From positions 2,366,465-2,430,464 of the forward strand of contig CM057149.1 of the NCBI GenBank assembly GCA_029964075.1: a stretch of 64,000 nucleotides of DNA, written 5' to 3'. The translations under genes were made by a program, and so were the position numbers. The stretch comes from Patiria pectinifera. Taxonomy: Eukaryota; Echinodermata; Asteroidea; Valvatida; Asterinidae. The notes beneath the pieces were generated by a model that had not been told where the DNA came from, ran no database searches, and saw only the letters and a program-made list of their open reading frames with translations. Of the stretch, positions 37,645 through 49,290 are shown one piece after another; positions within the stretch are counted from its first letter, which is position 1; every line of letters begins with the position of its first letter.

Positions 37645-37860
37645 CACTGTAAAAAATAATGGGTAAAACACTGTTGGGCAACATAATTTTACCCAACATT
37701 GGTTTGAAATTACCCAATTTGGGTAAACATTTTCCAACAATTGGAAAAAATTTGCCCAAGAGTTTAACCTGTTGATATGTTGACCAACGTTGGTCTACCA
37801 ACGTTGGTCTACCAACGTTGGTCTACATGTCAACCCATTTTGCCCAACGTGTAATTGCAC
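37645..37860. repeat. 'ttgggcaac' inverted repeat with palindromic array
   Basis: The left side has 'cactgttgggcaaca' and the right has 'ttgcccaacgtg', in inverted orientation. Between them are many 'ttgggtaa' or 'ttaccca' words and three exact tandem copies of the 14-mer 'accaacgttggtct' (37783-37824), each containing a palindrome. Probably a small foldback-type element or an unstable array. No coding capacity. Confidence 0.7.
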
Positions 37861-38739
37861 TGAAACAGGATGATGTCTAAAAGTTTATAATCCATAGGCC
37901 TACCAGTACTCTCTGTAAACACGTAATTAGTTTCTTGTTGCTAACAAATTATTAAAGAAAATTGTATTTGCTAGTGACACACTGTTAAATTATTATGTGC
38001 CCAAAGTTTGCAAAGTGATACTTTGGGAATTGGAAGCTGAAATCTCATTATAATTTGAAGTGTTCATTTATTTGTTAACTAATCATGTGTCATTGCTCTC
38101 AATTGACTTCTTTATGGAAAGCTCAAAGTAAGGCAAGTAAATAGGGCCTCAGCAGTTTGGGAATTAAAAACAAATTTATAAGTAAAAATTTGATAGACAC
38201 AACATGTACCTAGGACCTAACAACAGCCAAACCAACAAGCAAACAAAGAGAAAGTAACCTCATTAAAAGTTTTTCTTTATGTCCATGTGGTTAATTATAG
38301 ATAATGCTGTGATTGTACCTATTAAATAACATAAATTAACGAAGACAACACAAAGTCCAAACTGTTCTCAAGGAGGTTAAATAATAAACTGCATAATGTG
38401 GGTTAGTAACCTGCCATTCACGGAGTGAAATGCAAATGAGCAAATGATGAATTCGTGCCAGGATGGACAGAAGAAATAGGGAAAAAAAGGTAGGATAAAG
38501 GTTGACAGGGAATAAAACGCTGGTGAGCTGCTTGAGGAGAGGGAGAGCTGACGGGGGCAGTGTTTTCACAAGGCCCACTTGACTTGGACTTGAAGAGGGC
38601 CAGGTGGAATGATTACAGACGTGAGCTGGCTGCAAAACAAGCTGCATAGAATAGTAGGAGGATGGATGCAGTTGTACAGAGAATTCATGGGAGAAAAGGG
38701 GGAAAAAACACGGGGAAATATTGCTTGTCATTGTCGTCC

Positions 38740-39094
38740 AATTCGGGCAATTCACAATGCAGTGCGCCACCAAGAGCTTGCCATGCAGAATTAATTTTTC
38801 CCAGTGCATTGTGGGAGATGGTCGACAATTTCGCAGCGCGGGACATTTGAAATTGTTCGTTTTTCCGGTCAGTAGTTTTGTAAGCGTACGATTCGAGTAT
38901 ATGTTTGCCCTTTTCTTTTCTTTTTATCAATATGGCGATTTTTGGTAAGGCGGCAGAACGCTCTGCCCCAAATTAGCCCAAGTTGTCTACTGACACTCAT
39001 TCAAATGGGCCTTGTTTTGTCGACCGTAAACTTAAAAAGTTGACTGGCAATGGCAAACTCTTGATGGCGCACTGCATTGTGAATCGCCCGAATT
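38740..39094 (+). mobile_element. 355-bp inverted-repeat unit with promoter-like core
   Basis: The left arm 'aattcgggcaattcacaatg' and following 'cagtgcgccaccaagagc' are mirrored on the right (39048-39094) with a few differences. The interior, which is not repeated, holds 'tttcccagtgcattgtggga' (38797-38816), resembling the CCCA...TGGGA promoter motifs of housekeeping genes, a pyrimidine tract, and 'caatatggcgatttttg' followed by GTAAGG. That reads as a start codon with four and a third codons and a strong splice donor (38932-38944). It could be a transposon that carries a promoter, or a real first exon between inverted repeats. Neither is proven. Confidence 0.5.
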
Positions 39095-39675
39095 CACAGC
39101 GTGTCGGTCACATGCAACATTTATCCAAGAAGTAAGTTAATAATTTGTTAACTAAGCTTATTACCAACTGCAGACGATATCATTGGAACTGCTATGAGCA
39201 AAATTTGATTCTTACGATTCAGGTGGATGAAAACGGAGATGTCTGATTGGTTCCAAATCTTTTTGGGACAGAGGCTTATGATAGGCCTATGCTTTGCATG
39301 TATACTCATCAGTGACAGTTTATGTACAGTAATTAAGGATCATTCATATCACGGCCAAGGAAGACCTGTTTTGATGAAAAAAAAAAACAAAGCTGGGATT
39401 TTTTTGCTGTTTCATTTTTCCTTGGTGACCCCAAACCTGAGCTTTTGATATTTGCATCTGAGCACAAAGCTGTGCTATTTGTCCAAATTTAGTGTACTTT
39501 ATACAAAGTTTATGAATTGAAACAAGTATTTCCTCTTTAATTTAATACAGTTAGCCTCAGGCAGGCTACTAAACTACACTGCTGTATCTCATGGAAAAAA
39601 ACATGATCTTTGACAAGTAATGGTTTTGACTGTACATTTCATTGAAAAAAATAAAATGGTACTGATATCTGAAAC

Positions 39676-40800
39676 TACCGTAATTTTCGGAATATAAGCC
39701 GCGCGGCGTATAAGCCGCAGTACGCAAAAATCTGCAAATTAAGATTTGAAGTCGGCGTATAAGCCGCACCGGCGTATAAGCCGCACCGACCGTAGTGGTT
39801 TCAATTTTGTAGGGCCTCCAAATTCTAGTCAAAATGCCCTGAACCAGTTCCATTTACACTACGAAAGCTATACAAAGGGCCACAAAAGTTATATCAAATC
39901 ATTCACAGTTGATACTCTTACAATAATACAAACAAATATGGAAATGATGATGAGAAATGCTGCCCCGTCCGGTCTCAGCATGGCCCAGCAGCTAGCGCCG
40001 GCAAATGATAACATTTTCCCCCAGCACTTGAGATATGTAACCCACCGTGTGTCGTCTGACTGGAGGCTACAAATGCTGCTTTGTGGCAACAGACGCTGAT
40101 TTGTTTTGTCCTAAGAATAAACAGGTCCGTTTTTACAACAAAACTTATCAAATTGTTGTGATTACTAACGTCAAAATTCAAGTTGCGATCGTAACTCTCT
40201 TCGAAAATAGTCAACACGATGCTGAAAATTTTATGGACGAATCCATTCATTTCGTAAGGGGTGATTTTTAGCCCCTGCTTTGAGTTTTACATCGATTCTT
40301 GAATACATTTCAAGAAAAAAAATTATATTGTGACATTGAACAACTGATTATTGAATAGAGAAATATTTGGAACTCCCTAAAAAGTATTAGTTTCTGTTTT
40401 TAAACAGCAGAAATATTGGTAATTATTGTTCCCAAGAAAGTACACCCCTTTATTACAACAAATGATGTGGTCCATGGGAAAGGCATGCAGCATGCATGCA
40501 ACACTGCACTAGGATCATTTACTGCCGGTTGTCGATGTCGATGTCAAAGAGACAGCTTTCGCTAGCCGTACTTTTTACCTTTTCGTTGGACGTGCTTTCG
40601 GTTTGTTTATGACTTTCTTTATTTATGATTCATTTCAGCAACAGATCTTTCCTTATACCAGTACATTAAATATACATTTGAATATCATTTTTATTCTTCA
40701 CGGCTCGGCGTATAAGCCGCCCTGTGTATAAGCCGCAGTAAACATTTTCATGGGCAAATTCAACGTATAAGCCGCGGCTTATAATCCGAAAATTACGGTA
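39676..40800. mobile_element. 1.1-kb DNA transposon, 'ataagccgcg' termini
   Basis: The termini are 27-bp inverted repeats with one mismatch: the left starts 'taccgtaattttcgga' and 'tataagccgcg', and the right ends with the complement. Inside each end are several 'cgtataagccgc' subterminal repeats, likely transposase binding sites. The 1125-bp interior has open frames of 117 and 74 codons on the plus strand and 91 on the minus strand but no recognisable transposase motif, so it is probably a non-autonomous or decayed copy. This terminal sequence is familiar as a widespread animal repeat. The likely TSD is a short TA-containing site, which I cannot resolve. Confidence 0.85.
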
Positions 40801-41064
40801 CATAAACATTTTCTTTAAGATATACTGTGTACTGAATTTTTATCAAGCAATTTTGCTTCTCGGAGCATCTCTGGATCTCTGTATCTGTTGCTGATGCTGT
40901 TTTTTGGGGGGCATTTAGAAAGATGCCCAGTAACCCTAATTTGTTCAAATATGATTCAATGGAACATAAGGACCTAATGGTGAAGAAGCAGCTTATAGGC
41001 AGGTTCTTCACATTTGCCAATTCTTAACCCTAACTCCCTCTGCCCTTTTTGCAAGGAACCATCT

Positions 41065-41245
41065 TTAATCCTCCAAAATTTTGCACATATGTTCAAATGA
41101 AGGATACCCAGTGCCTCAATCCTTCAAAATAGTCAGACTGTCCTGCCTCAAAAAAAATGCATTCATCCTCAATCCTCCAAAATCCCCATGTGTTTAAAAC
41201 AACTTCCATCCTCAATCCTCTAAAATCCTCCAAAGCTGCTATGAG
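41065..41245. repeat. Degenerate 'aatcctccaaaat' repeats
   Basis: The motif occurs at about 41069, 41119, 41172 and 41214 with the last copy followed by another 'atcctccaaa'. Spacing is about 45-53 bp. It is a weak minisatellite-like region without coding meaning. Confidence 0.55.
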
Positions 41246-41689
41246 CACTTCACTTTCAAAGCACAAAATGTTGTTAAACAACTGCCCTTTCCTGATATAA
41301 TCCAATCTATTCCCTGTGCACACTGATGATGCAGGATTACAAAGAAAAACCCAAGAAAACAATTCCTGGAACTAATTAACAACTTCATCCAAGAGACAAT
41401 TAAGTTGCCTAAACCATGTGTCAGTAAAGGTGAGATAATAATTTTGTTGATAAGCCCTATATTAATGAAGTCTAACGCATTCTCGCTGAAGAAAATAAAA
41501 TTCTTGGAAATTTAATTTCCCTGATCAGGAGTGACTGACCTACTGGTACTCATGATCCATGAACAAAACTAATGAAGCAAGCAATCCATCTTGATGGGCA
41601 CAGTATTCATGATATTCAGACCAGATTGCTACTGTATGGATCAGAAATTTACATGCACATTTTTACAAAGAAAACAATCGCTCAAAGGT

Positions 41690-42228
41690 AAAGTATATCA
41701 TTTGCAGCTATCCAAAAAGTAACTGACAAAATTATTGTTGAAAAGCGTACTTGGTTTAAAGATAGTAATGGCACTAAACTCCCTGTGAAATTATTCTTTC
41801 TGGCGTAATGTCATTTTGAAGAAAACAATAAAAGAAGGTCATTTCCAAAGATGTGTCTAAAGACAAATTTTTGGAAATGGCCGTTAGTAGTTCTTTTTTA
41901 ATTCAGCAAAGCCCTGAATGGGTGCGTGCGCAACCCCTGACACGACGCACACGCACTTGCTATAATTTGACAGTTCAGTGCGTCACATCGTGTAGTTGCA
42001 ATCGGCTGAATGACAACGTGTCCGGACGCTGATTTTGGGCGCAATTCAAAACATGACTCGGCAACTTTTGAATCTAAATCAAGGTCCAAGAATATTGTTT
42101 TCTTGGAATATACAGCATTCACTAAACTAAAACTTCATCAGGTTAGTTGTTCAGCACCCTTCTTTAGATTTTTAAATACTTTTGTTGCTTCAAACGAAAA
42201 AAGAGCACAAATGACAAATATGTACTCT
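41690..42228 (+). mobile_element. MITE family A, copy 2
   Basis: Collinear with 8419-8928 and 62491-62994, sharing 'atcatttgcagctatccaaa', 'aaactccctgtgaaattatt' and 'gttgcttcaaacga'. The ends have diverged (left 'aaagtatatcatttg', right 'caaatatgtactctac') and the outer flank 'aaaggta...ctaccttta' is itself inverted, extending the terminal repeat. The flank and tip match the partial copy at the start of the window. Confidence 0.8.
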
Positions 42229-42549
42229 ACCTTTAAAAACACAGCAATTTAGAAAAAATCAAACTTTCATGTGAGCTGCACTTCAGTTTTATTTTATGAT
42301 ATGTTAAGATTTTCTTGCAGACACTTTCAGATTAGGTCATGTACATGTACATGTGCAGCAAGTACCTCTACCATATCGCTTAGGGGATACTGGGGCACGC
42401 AACCTTTGTGTCCATCTTTGTTCCTTATGGTAGTAACCCTTGGCTTTCAGCCTTGCCATAGGCAACTTCCATAGGGGAAAAAAGTTTGTAAACCTATATA
42501 CATGTATGTAATTTAAATAAGAAGCACCCACATCCAAAGAAGATTAATT

Positions 42550-42925
42550 TTATGTATTTTAATGGCTGACAACCATCTGTTGTGTTTTTGATATGATTTT
42601 AGCATTGGTTGGGTTTTGATACAATTTTTTGTTTATTCGTTTGATCCGGTTTCAGAAATCCTGTTTGACATGTTTTGCACAATGTGGTTGGTCATTTTGT
42701 TGTAGTTCCTTTATTGTATGGTTATTGGGTTGATTGCTGTCCGTTTTGTTGGTGAACTATAGCAGTTTCTTTTCGGCTTTGAGCTGTTTTATTTTGCTGA
42801 TTATTGACTTGGTTTTATTTTGACATATACATTTGTATATTTATATTAATGTACTTTGGTTTTATCTTTTGCAGAGCGCTTTGTGATTTTTATAAATGGA
42901 AGGCGCTATATAAGTTTTTAATTGG
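42550..42925 (+). mobile_element. 3' UTR of a non-LTR retrotransposon
   Basis: T/G-rich sequence ending 'agagcgctttgtgatttt' then 'ggaaggcgctatataagttt'. This pairing of 'gcgctttgtga' with 'ggcgctatataa' is a familiar LINE 3' end. No reverse transcriptase frame precedes it, so it is truncated. Plus orientation. Confidence 0.55.
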
Positions 42926-43649
42926 TTGAGTAGTCGCACAACAGTTTTCGAGCACTAAATGTATGAAAACACTTAATGAGTTTGAGCCATAACACTTCAC
43001 AACATTTTAAGTATTTTAAACATTTTTGACAGGGATGACCACAAATTTGACAAGGCTTTTTGTGTATGATTTTATATCCATCACAAAACAGTTGTTGAAA
43101 CAGCTCAGCCTGCCATTTTAAAAACAGTTTCGATGGTTTTGTCAAAAAGTTTTTTGGAATCGGGCAGCAACTTCAAAATTCTTCCATAAGTAACAAGCAT
43201 TGCATTTACCTCAAAGACTAATTAGCTGTTATTTTCTCTTATCTACCTTGATAAGTTGAGCAATAAAAGACTGTTATGAACATCATGATTAGTGAGTGAA
43301 ATTGTTCATTTTCAATTGTTATGCATTAGCTTACGACACCTATATTGACTGTGTATAAGTAACATCATCAATTGTTCCGTAAGTCACAGACTTACGGACA
43401 GCAGAAGCACCTTGGCCCATTTGTTCTACATATCTGGTGGTCGGCAAAAAAGTATGTAAATTTCACAATCCGGTCATGCCATCACTGCATGCTCGAATGC
43501 CCCATTCAATGGAGAAACCATTGTGCAATCACTGTACAAAGCAACTGCTGCATGACAGACTGAACAATATCAACATCTGAACAATATCTAGCACAATGCT
43601 TTTGCCATTGAAGGGGCCATCATGATAGAATTGATACCATGCCCGGATT

Positions 43650-43860
43650 GATCTCTAGGCCTATGGGCTTAGTGCGCCAACAAAAGAGGGCGCCCTTTTA
43701 CCTAGGAACAACGTCCCATGGGCAGGACATTTTGCTGGTTGACGCGCAGTGGCCGCGCTTTACGCTTCTCGGCAAAATTGCAGTCAGGCAAGATGGTGTC
43801 GGTCGGTCACCCCCAACTGTACTTTCTTTGCCGGTGAGGGGGTACTTGTGAACGGAGTGG
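43650..43860 (+). repeat. Dispersed repeat R2, copy 1
   Basis: Matches the reverse complement of 60585-60840: shared 'ccaacaaaagagggcgccct', 'ttttaccta', 'ttgcagtcaggcaagatgg' and 'gggggtacttgtgaacgga'. It lies about 80 bp downstream (in gene sense) of the 43941-44141 exon donor. Confidence 0.75.
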
Positions 43861-43940
43861 ATAGGCTTTGTTTCCAAACTGGATTCTATGGCTTTACATG
43901 TACAAACACAAAAGACTTTTGAATTTAAAATTTGACTCAC

Positions 43941-44141
43941 CTTCAGGCGCCACATTGGAGTAGACAAATCTGAGTCTATTATACTGACTGACATGTCCAT
44001 GCCAATGAACGTAGACTGTTGCTTGGGTTGATAAGACATCTGTGACATCAGAGCTGTTGCCTGGTACCAAGAGGAGAAGGGGTGCTTGGGAAGTGCTGCC
44101 ATCACGAACCTCCAAAGTACCTGACGCATTAATGCTTACAG
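43941..44141 (-). CDS. Exon: C-terminal half of second CUB-like domain
   Basis: A 201-nt exon, phase 1 at both ends, preceded by 'ttctgtcttcag' and followed by GTGAGT. It encodes SINASGTLEVRDGSTSQAPL, then LLLVPGNSSDVTDVLSTQA, then TVYVHWHGHVSQYNRLRFVY. The LEVRDG motif, the S/T-rich turn followed by hydrophobic strands, and the closing R(L/F)RFVY strand follow the CUB pattern from strand 5 onward (L.I.DG ... STG..L.V.F ... GF...Y). Unlike ordinary CUB domains this half has no cysteine. NSS and NAS are possible N-glycosylation sites. It joins in frame with 53356-53490 and with the LDLa exon. Function is probably protein or carbohydrate binding outside the cell. Confidence 0.85.
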
Positions 44142-44561
44142 CTGAAGACAGAACATAGAAAGTTTTGAAGAATGATTATAAATTTCATTTTAATATCATG
44201 TCATTTTGTCATGGTGGAGTTTAAGGATGAATCATAAAATACAAAAGAATATGTACATTTGGCAGCGGAATTAGGTATCACCTAAATGCGTAACTTTCTT
44301 TGCTTATATTTGCTCACAAGAGATCAGAGTGGCACTTAAAACAAATTTTTTAAAAGTACCGGGAACTGAAAGAGAGAGGGACAAGACGGTTACCCAAGAT
44401 TTCAATATTTTTCTGTTGGTCGGATGAGGGCAACAATTTTTTGAGGGGGCCTTATCTCATGTGACCTTTTTCTAATGTGATTTTTTTCTATCCCTTTTTT
44501 CTGCAGAAAGGCTGATTGATTTCCTCAGTCAAAACTAGTCTACAAAGAAGAATCAGCACTC

Positions 44562-45346
44562 AGAGTTGTAACGAGTCACTGATTTTTGTGACTTGAGTTT
44601 AGTTGACTTATTTTTAAGAAGTGACTCAATTCGAGTCAACTCATTTGGTCAAGAAGGTTGAGTTGAGTCGAATTGAGTCAAATATTTAGCTCGAGTCAAT
44701 TTGACTCATAAATATTTGAACACTACATGTATATAACAAATAAAACTAGAGAGAAAGTCATTTGTATCATTAACAGTTAACAAGAAGTGAAACTTCGATC
44801 CTATATGGTTTCGGTTTGGTTTGGCTTCGGGTCTAGAATTTTTTTCACTGATCACTGACATCAAAACAAAATTGCATTATACAAAACTGTTTGTGATTAT
44901 TCAAAAGTGGGCATAAATTTAGCTGACGTTCGAATCCAAGAGCTTTATGAGAAATCACCCAAAAGCAATAATGAAACAACGAATTGGAAAATGTGTTTAA
45001 AATCCGGTTCCTGGATAGTATTTTGTGCCACGAGGTGGGAGTCTGTGACACGTTGTATGTTTGTACAGTTGTGTATTCCCAAAGTGACGTGAACATAAAA
45101 TTGGCATCGTAAGTCATTGCAAATATTTTTTCGCAAAGTTTTGCTTTCATTTTTGGGACTTAAGTCTTATTAGCCTTCGCTCGAGTCGAGTCGAGTCTTC
45201 TGATGACGGATTCGAGTCAAGTCGAGTCATTTGCTTGCAGTGACTCGAGTCAAGTCAAGTCATTTACCCTTAGGGACTCGATTCAAGTCGAGTCATCAAA
45301 AATTGTGACTGGAGTTGGACTCGAGTCGAGATATCGCAACTCTCTC
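44562..45346. mobile_element. Element with 'gactcgagtca' arrays at both ends
   Basis: The tips 'agagttgtaacgagtc' (left) and the complement of 'gagagagttgcgatatctcg' (right) are inverted. Each end carries a dense cluster of 'gactc', 'gagtc' and 'gactcgagtcaa' words (44570-44710 and 45178-45325), which can pair within and between ends. The roughly 450-bp middle is non-repetitive, without recognisable coding. It looks like a foldback-type element. Confidence 0.65.
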
Positions 45347-48300
45347 AGTACTTTTCAAAATCATGAACTCGCTGTTAGTATTGAGTCTCCTGAAGTGACG
45401 GGTAAATTCATCAGACTTGAAACTCAAATATATAAAAGAGAAGCTAAAAAATGGTCTGGAATTGAACTAATATGTGTATTGGTGAAAAAGGACCTCATAT
45501 GGCAAGATTTGTAAGCTCTTTTTTCTGAAGGAGTCACTTTTTTGTTTCTTTTTGTAAAAAGAAGTTGAGACTCACAGGCAGAATCCAAGTTTCAGATATA
45601 TCAAACGTGCAATCATTGTTATTCAATATGAGTAAGTGTCATTCAGAAATACATTTAAAACTTGCATGAAATATATGTATGTAAAGCCATTAATAAAATC
45701 TCTAAATCTGCTGACTTCTCCTATCTTCAGTCTCAATGCCACTTCTCTTGTAAATACAATTCATCAGATTAGAGAACTTCAACGCTGCGTGTCTGAGAAT
45801 ATATTACTGGGACCCTATTACACTGAAACTTGTTTTGTAACGAAGTGGGTTTAAAACGGCCTGTCAGTTCTGCACCGAGGCTCCATGCATTTAATGAATT
45901 TATACATTTAAATTGTTTTTCCCTGATGACTCACCTGTGCCAAATATTTTGTTGCATTTGAACTGTTTTTCACTTAAGTGTTGAAAATAACATTTTTGTG
46001 TCAGTCTGACATGTTTCGCTGTAATAATGAGAATATTTCTTGAAACCCATCATGTAACCCAAAAAACAGACAATTACGAAAAAGGGGCTAGTGTTGTGGG
46101 GGTGGGAGGGGAGGGGGGGGGGAGCGAATGTCTTCCTTGACTCCCATCTTTGCCAACTGTTCAGGAGCCGAAATGCAAGAAGATAATGAAGTGAGAAAGG
46201 AAAGAAATAACCCCATTTTGGGGGAAAATGAGGTGGAATGATGGAACCAAGTTCAGTATTTTTGTGTTATAAAAAGTTGAAGAGTAAAAGCACCAAAAAC
46301 CAAATCTACCGGAAAAAGAAATGGGGAAAGAAGAGGGTGAATGACACAGCAAATGTAGATCACACTGGCCCTCCCCTAAGACAGTGGTTTCAACACAGGT
46401 TTCTAGCTAATTAATAGAACATCAAAAGCACATCGCACCCAACCAGGTATTCAGTATCCACAAAATTTTGTTTAAAAATGCATCAATTTTGAACAGTTAC
46501 ATATGTATTTAGAGTGCACTAACAGTACAAACATTTTTTGAGACAAGTGTGGTAAATTGTCTGTGAATATCTAATGTCGGACTGCACTTCATTCACTTAC
46601 AGGAACTCATCAACACAGGTGTCACTTGAAGGGGGGGGGGTGTAATCCCCATAAATCGCTTTTGTCGGCAAAATTGTCATTCTTTCAACAAATATGTGTG
46701 TAACAGCAAATATGTTATAAAGAATAGCACCATCTATGGTTTGATAGTGTCCAAGCTTGTCAGCACTGAACAGGGCCCCAAAATTCTGATGCCACCCCCC
46801 ACCTTTTAAACTTTGAGTGGCTGCAGGAGACCAAATTTTTTTTCCATGCTACCTTCCAGCATGGCTGGCCAGTCAGTAAATTGTTGTCATCCAACCCCCC
46901 CCCCCCCATACAATTTGGTCTGGCGACATCCCTGTCATCAACTTGCTTTTAGGAAAGCAAAAACGTTAAAGTTATCTACAAATAAGAGGAAGTTGCAAAA
47001 GCACTTAGAATAACAAAAATAGACTTGCTTGAAAGACCAAAAAAAACCAAAATACAAGCTTCTTTCATGAACAATATGACATACAAAAGTATATTTCCCA
47101 TGGAGATCAAAGAGGCTGGCACTGACCACAATGCTTTGTGGATATCAATTATAAACCCAGATTTTGCAAATGTTCCCTCATCTACAAATTAAGCAGAGTG
47201 CTCTAGTAACTAGAGTTCAGGAGAATGGCACGGAATCCGTAACTGTGGATGTAAAGATTGAGAGGTCAGTCTAATATGCAGAAGTATCTCTTTTTAATAA
47301 AGAATGCACTGCCCACCAAATTTTAAAGACAAGTGTTTGGAAATTACTCAGGAAATTAAATTCTCCCCAAAATCCAAAACAGTCAATGAAGCTTTTTCCT
47401 GTTCATCAAAAGACAAAAAATGATACCAAAGTTTAGCAAAAGTGGAAGACAATATGAATCCTGGCAGAAGATTAGTATCATTCGGCAAAAAGTGTGAGCA
47501 GTAAAGAAGAAAAAAAGTTGTGTTGAATTGTTTATTAGATGATGAGTCATGAGTACAAACTTTTAGGGTATATATGTCAAAAGTGTTTGTCTGCAATGCC
47601 ACCCTTTGTTATTTGAATGAAAACCAATCACAGAGTCATGCCCCTGCTCAGATGGGCTTTTGATAGTTTCTTCAGAATAGTACTAATAAAATGCAAATGC
47701 TAATTGCTTCAGTGCCAGTGTTCCTTTCTAGTAAAGTGCATAGTTGTTTTGGTCACCTTGGGCATTTTTGATTGACATTCTGTTTTTGCAGTTATCACAG
47801 TGACTTCATCTTTAGCACCTTTTTATAGGTACGTGACCTATTTATGCAAAAAACTTGCTGGCAATGTTCAGTATGCAGCCGGGGGAGGGAGAATAGGCCA
47901 TTAGTTTTTTAATTAAAAGAACCAGCCCCTCACAGCCGCTACTAATAGTAGTACTTACCCTTAAGGTTGATTCTCTAATAGTGCTACCTATTATGGGATA
48001 GTATCCAAAACAACCCGATTTGAAATGCGCCCCTATAGTAGTCAGATATTGTCCCCCCCCCCTTCCCCCTCCCCCTTTTGATTTTGCCATGGCCGGGTGG
48101 CCGGATGACCAGTTGACCGGAAACAAACTTCCTGGATACTTTGTTTTGGAAAACTTGCACGTGATGCCGCCAGACAAAAAACCTGGATACTGACGTAGTC
48201 ATGGTAACAATTCAGTGCCCAACAGTTTAGGCAGTACTGCATAACATCAGGCAGCAGATGAAAGCAAGCAGGTACAGGCTGATATTGAGCACACTAGGGA

Positions 48301-48540
48301 CTCCTTCACAAGAATAAGAAAACACTGTTCTCTTTTTTTATCAGGAAGAAAATGCCCAACAACACTGCTAGACTTCCAAATGATCCACAGGATAAGGAAC
48401 ACTCATGCACATGTTTCATGGAGTAGATGTCTGAAAGAGACTGGCAGGTGTGGAATAAATTGGTGAAATGAAACCTGAAACTGAAACGATAGAATCTGCA
48501 AAAGCTTCTTTGACATAACAAACGCCTAAATTGAATTTTT

Positions 48541-49290
48541 TTTAAAGGGACCATGACATGAATTTTTCTTTGGATTTTGGAACATATTTTGTGCAAATTT
48601 CTATTTCTTTTTAATGTATAACTACATGAATTTGACATACCTCATAGATGTAGCCGATAAGGGGGGGGGGGGGTAAGGGGGTATTTCACCCCCAATATTT
48701 TGTAAAGACTGCCCTTTTCTATTCAAATGCTCTTTTTTTCACCAGCGCTTAACCCCCCCCCCCCAAATATTTTGTAAAGTGTGCCCTTTTTTCAACAAGT
48801 GCCCTTTTTTCCTGAACAAGTGCCCTTTTTAAAGTATGTTGTGGCCTTTTTGGTGCCATCGGCCGTTGCGGGTGCCTTTTTGTTAATTTCGCGCATGTAT
48901 CGCCGTTAGAATCACCATATATTGTCTGTTAGTGTGCATAATCGTCAGTTTTGAACAGCGCCCCCATCGACAGATAGTACCAGCCCCAATAAAAACCCTA
49001 TTTGATTTTATGGAGGCCAAGTGTCCGGGGGAAAAAAAACGTGTCTACATTTCAGCACGGATGTGCAAGTGCCGTTTTAAATAAAAATTTACCCCCCCCC
49101 CAAAAAAAATGACCGTGCTGCACCACTGTACCTATTTGGGTTTTTTGGGGGGCAAAGTGTACTTCTTTAAACACTTAAAATGTGCTTTACCTGACAACTG
49201 ACAGCACTGTGGATGTGATGTCCTTTTAGGCACAATCCCCTAACTTTAGCAGAGGACGCACTTCATATTGTAAATAAGTAACAGGATTTA
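48541..49290 (+). mobile_element. Second copy of the TTAA element, interrupted
   Basis: The left part 'tttaaagggaccatgacatg' with 'gaacatattttgtgcaa' (48541-48645) and the right part with 'aaagtgtacttctttaaaca' and 'gtgatgtccttttaggc' (about 49150-49290) match successive parts of 54268-54500. Between them is about 490 bp of foreign sequence with 13 G at 48661, C tracts at 48757 and 49091, and repeats of 'gtgcccttttt'. The simplest reading is a nested insertion. The right boundary is approximate. Confidence 0.6.

Larger units (their letters stand above)
11914..43940 (-). other. Very large intron, 32 kb
   Basis: Lies between the second CUB-half exon and the LDLa exon; junction phases agree across it (GAA G + AT gives an aspartate codon). 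Recognisable contents are listed separately. I found no further EGF, LDLa or CUB signature on the minus strand, though short divergent exons could be missed. Stretches such as 14800-20260, 22750-24980, 25300-31300, 31640-34450 and 35600-37600 show nothing I can name beyond homopolymer tracts. A 'cggggg'-type G-rich block at 16579-16623 could form a G-quadruplex. Confidence 0.6.

Noticed and set aside
38336..38809. A 157-codon open frame on the minus strand
   Set aside because: It overlaps the left arm of the inverted-repeat unit at 38740 and shows no domain or splice context; likely chance.
44562..45346. CRISPR-like array from repeated 'gactcgagtc' words
   Set aside because: The words are short, irregularly spaced and without equal-length spacers, and the context is an animal genome.
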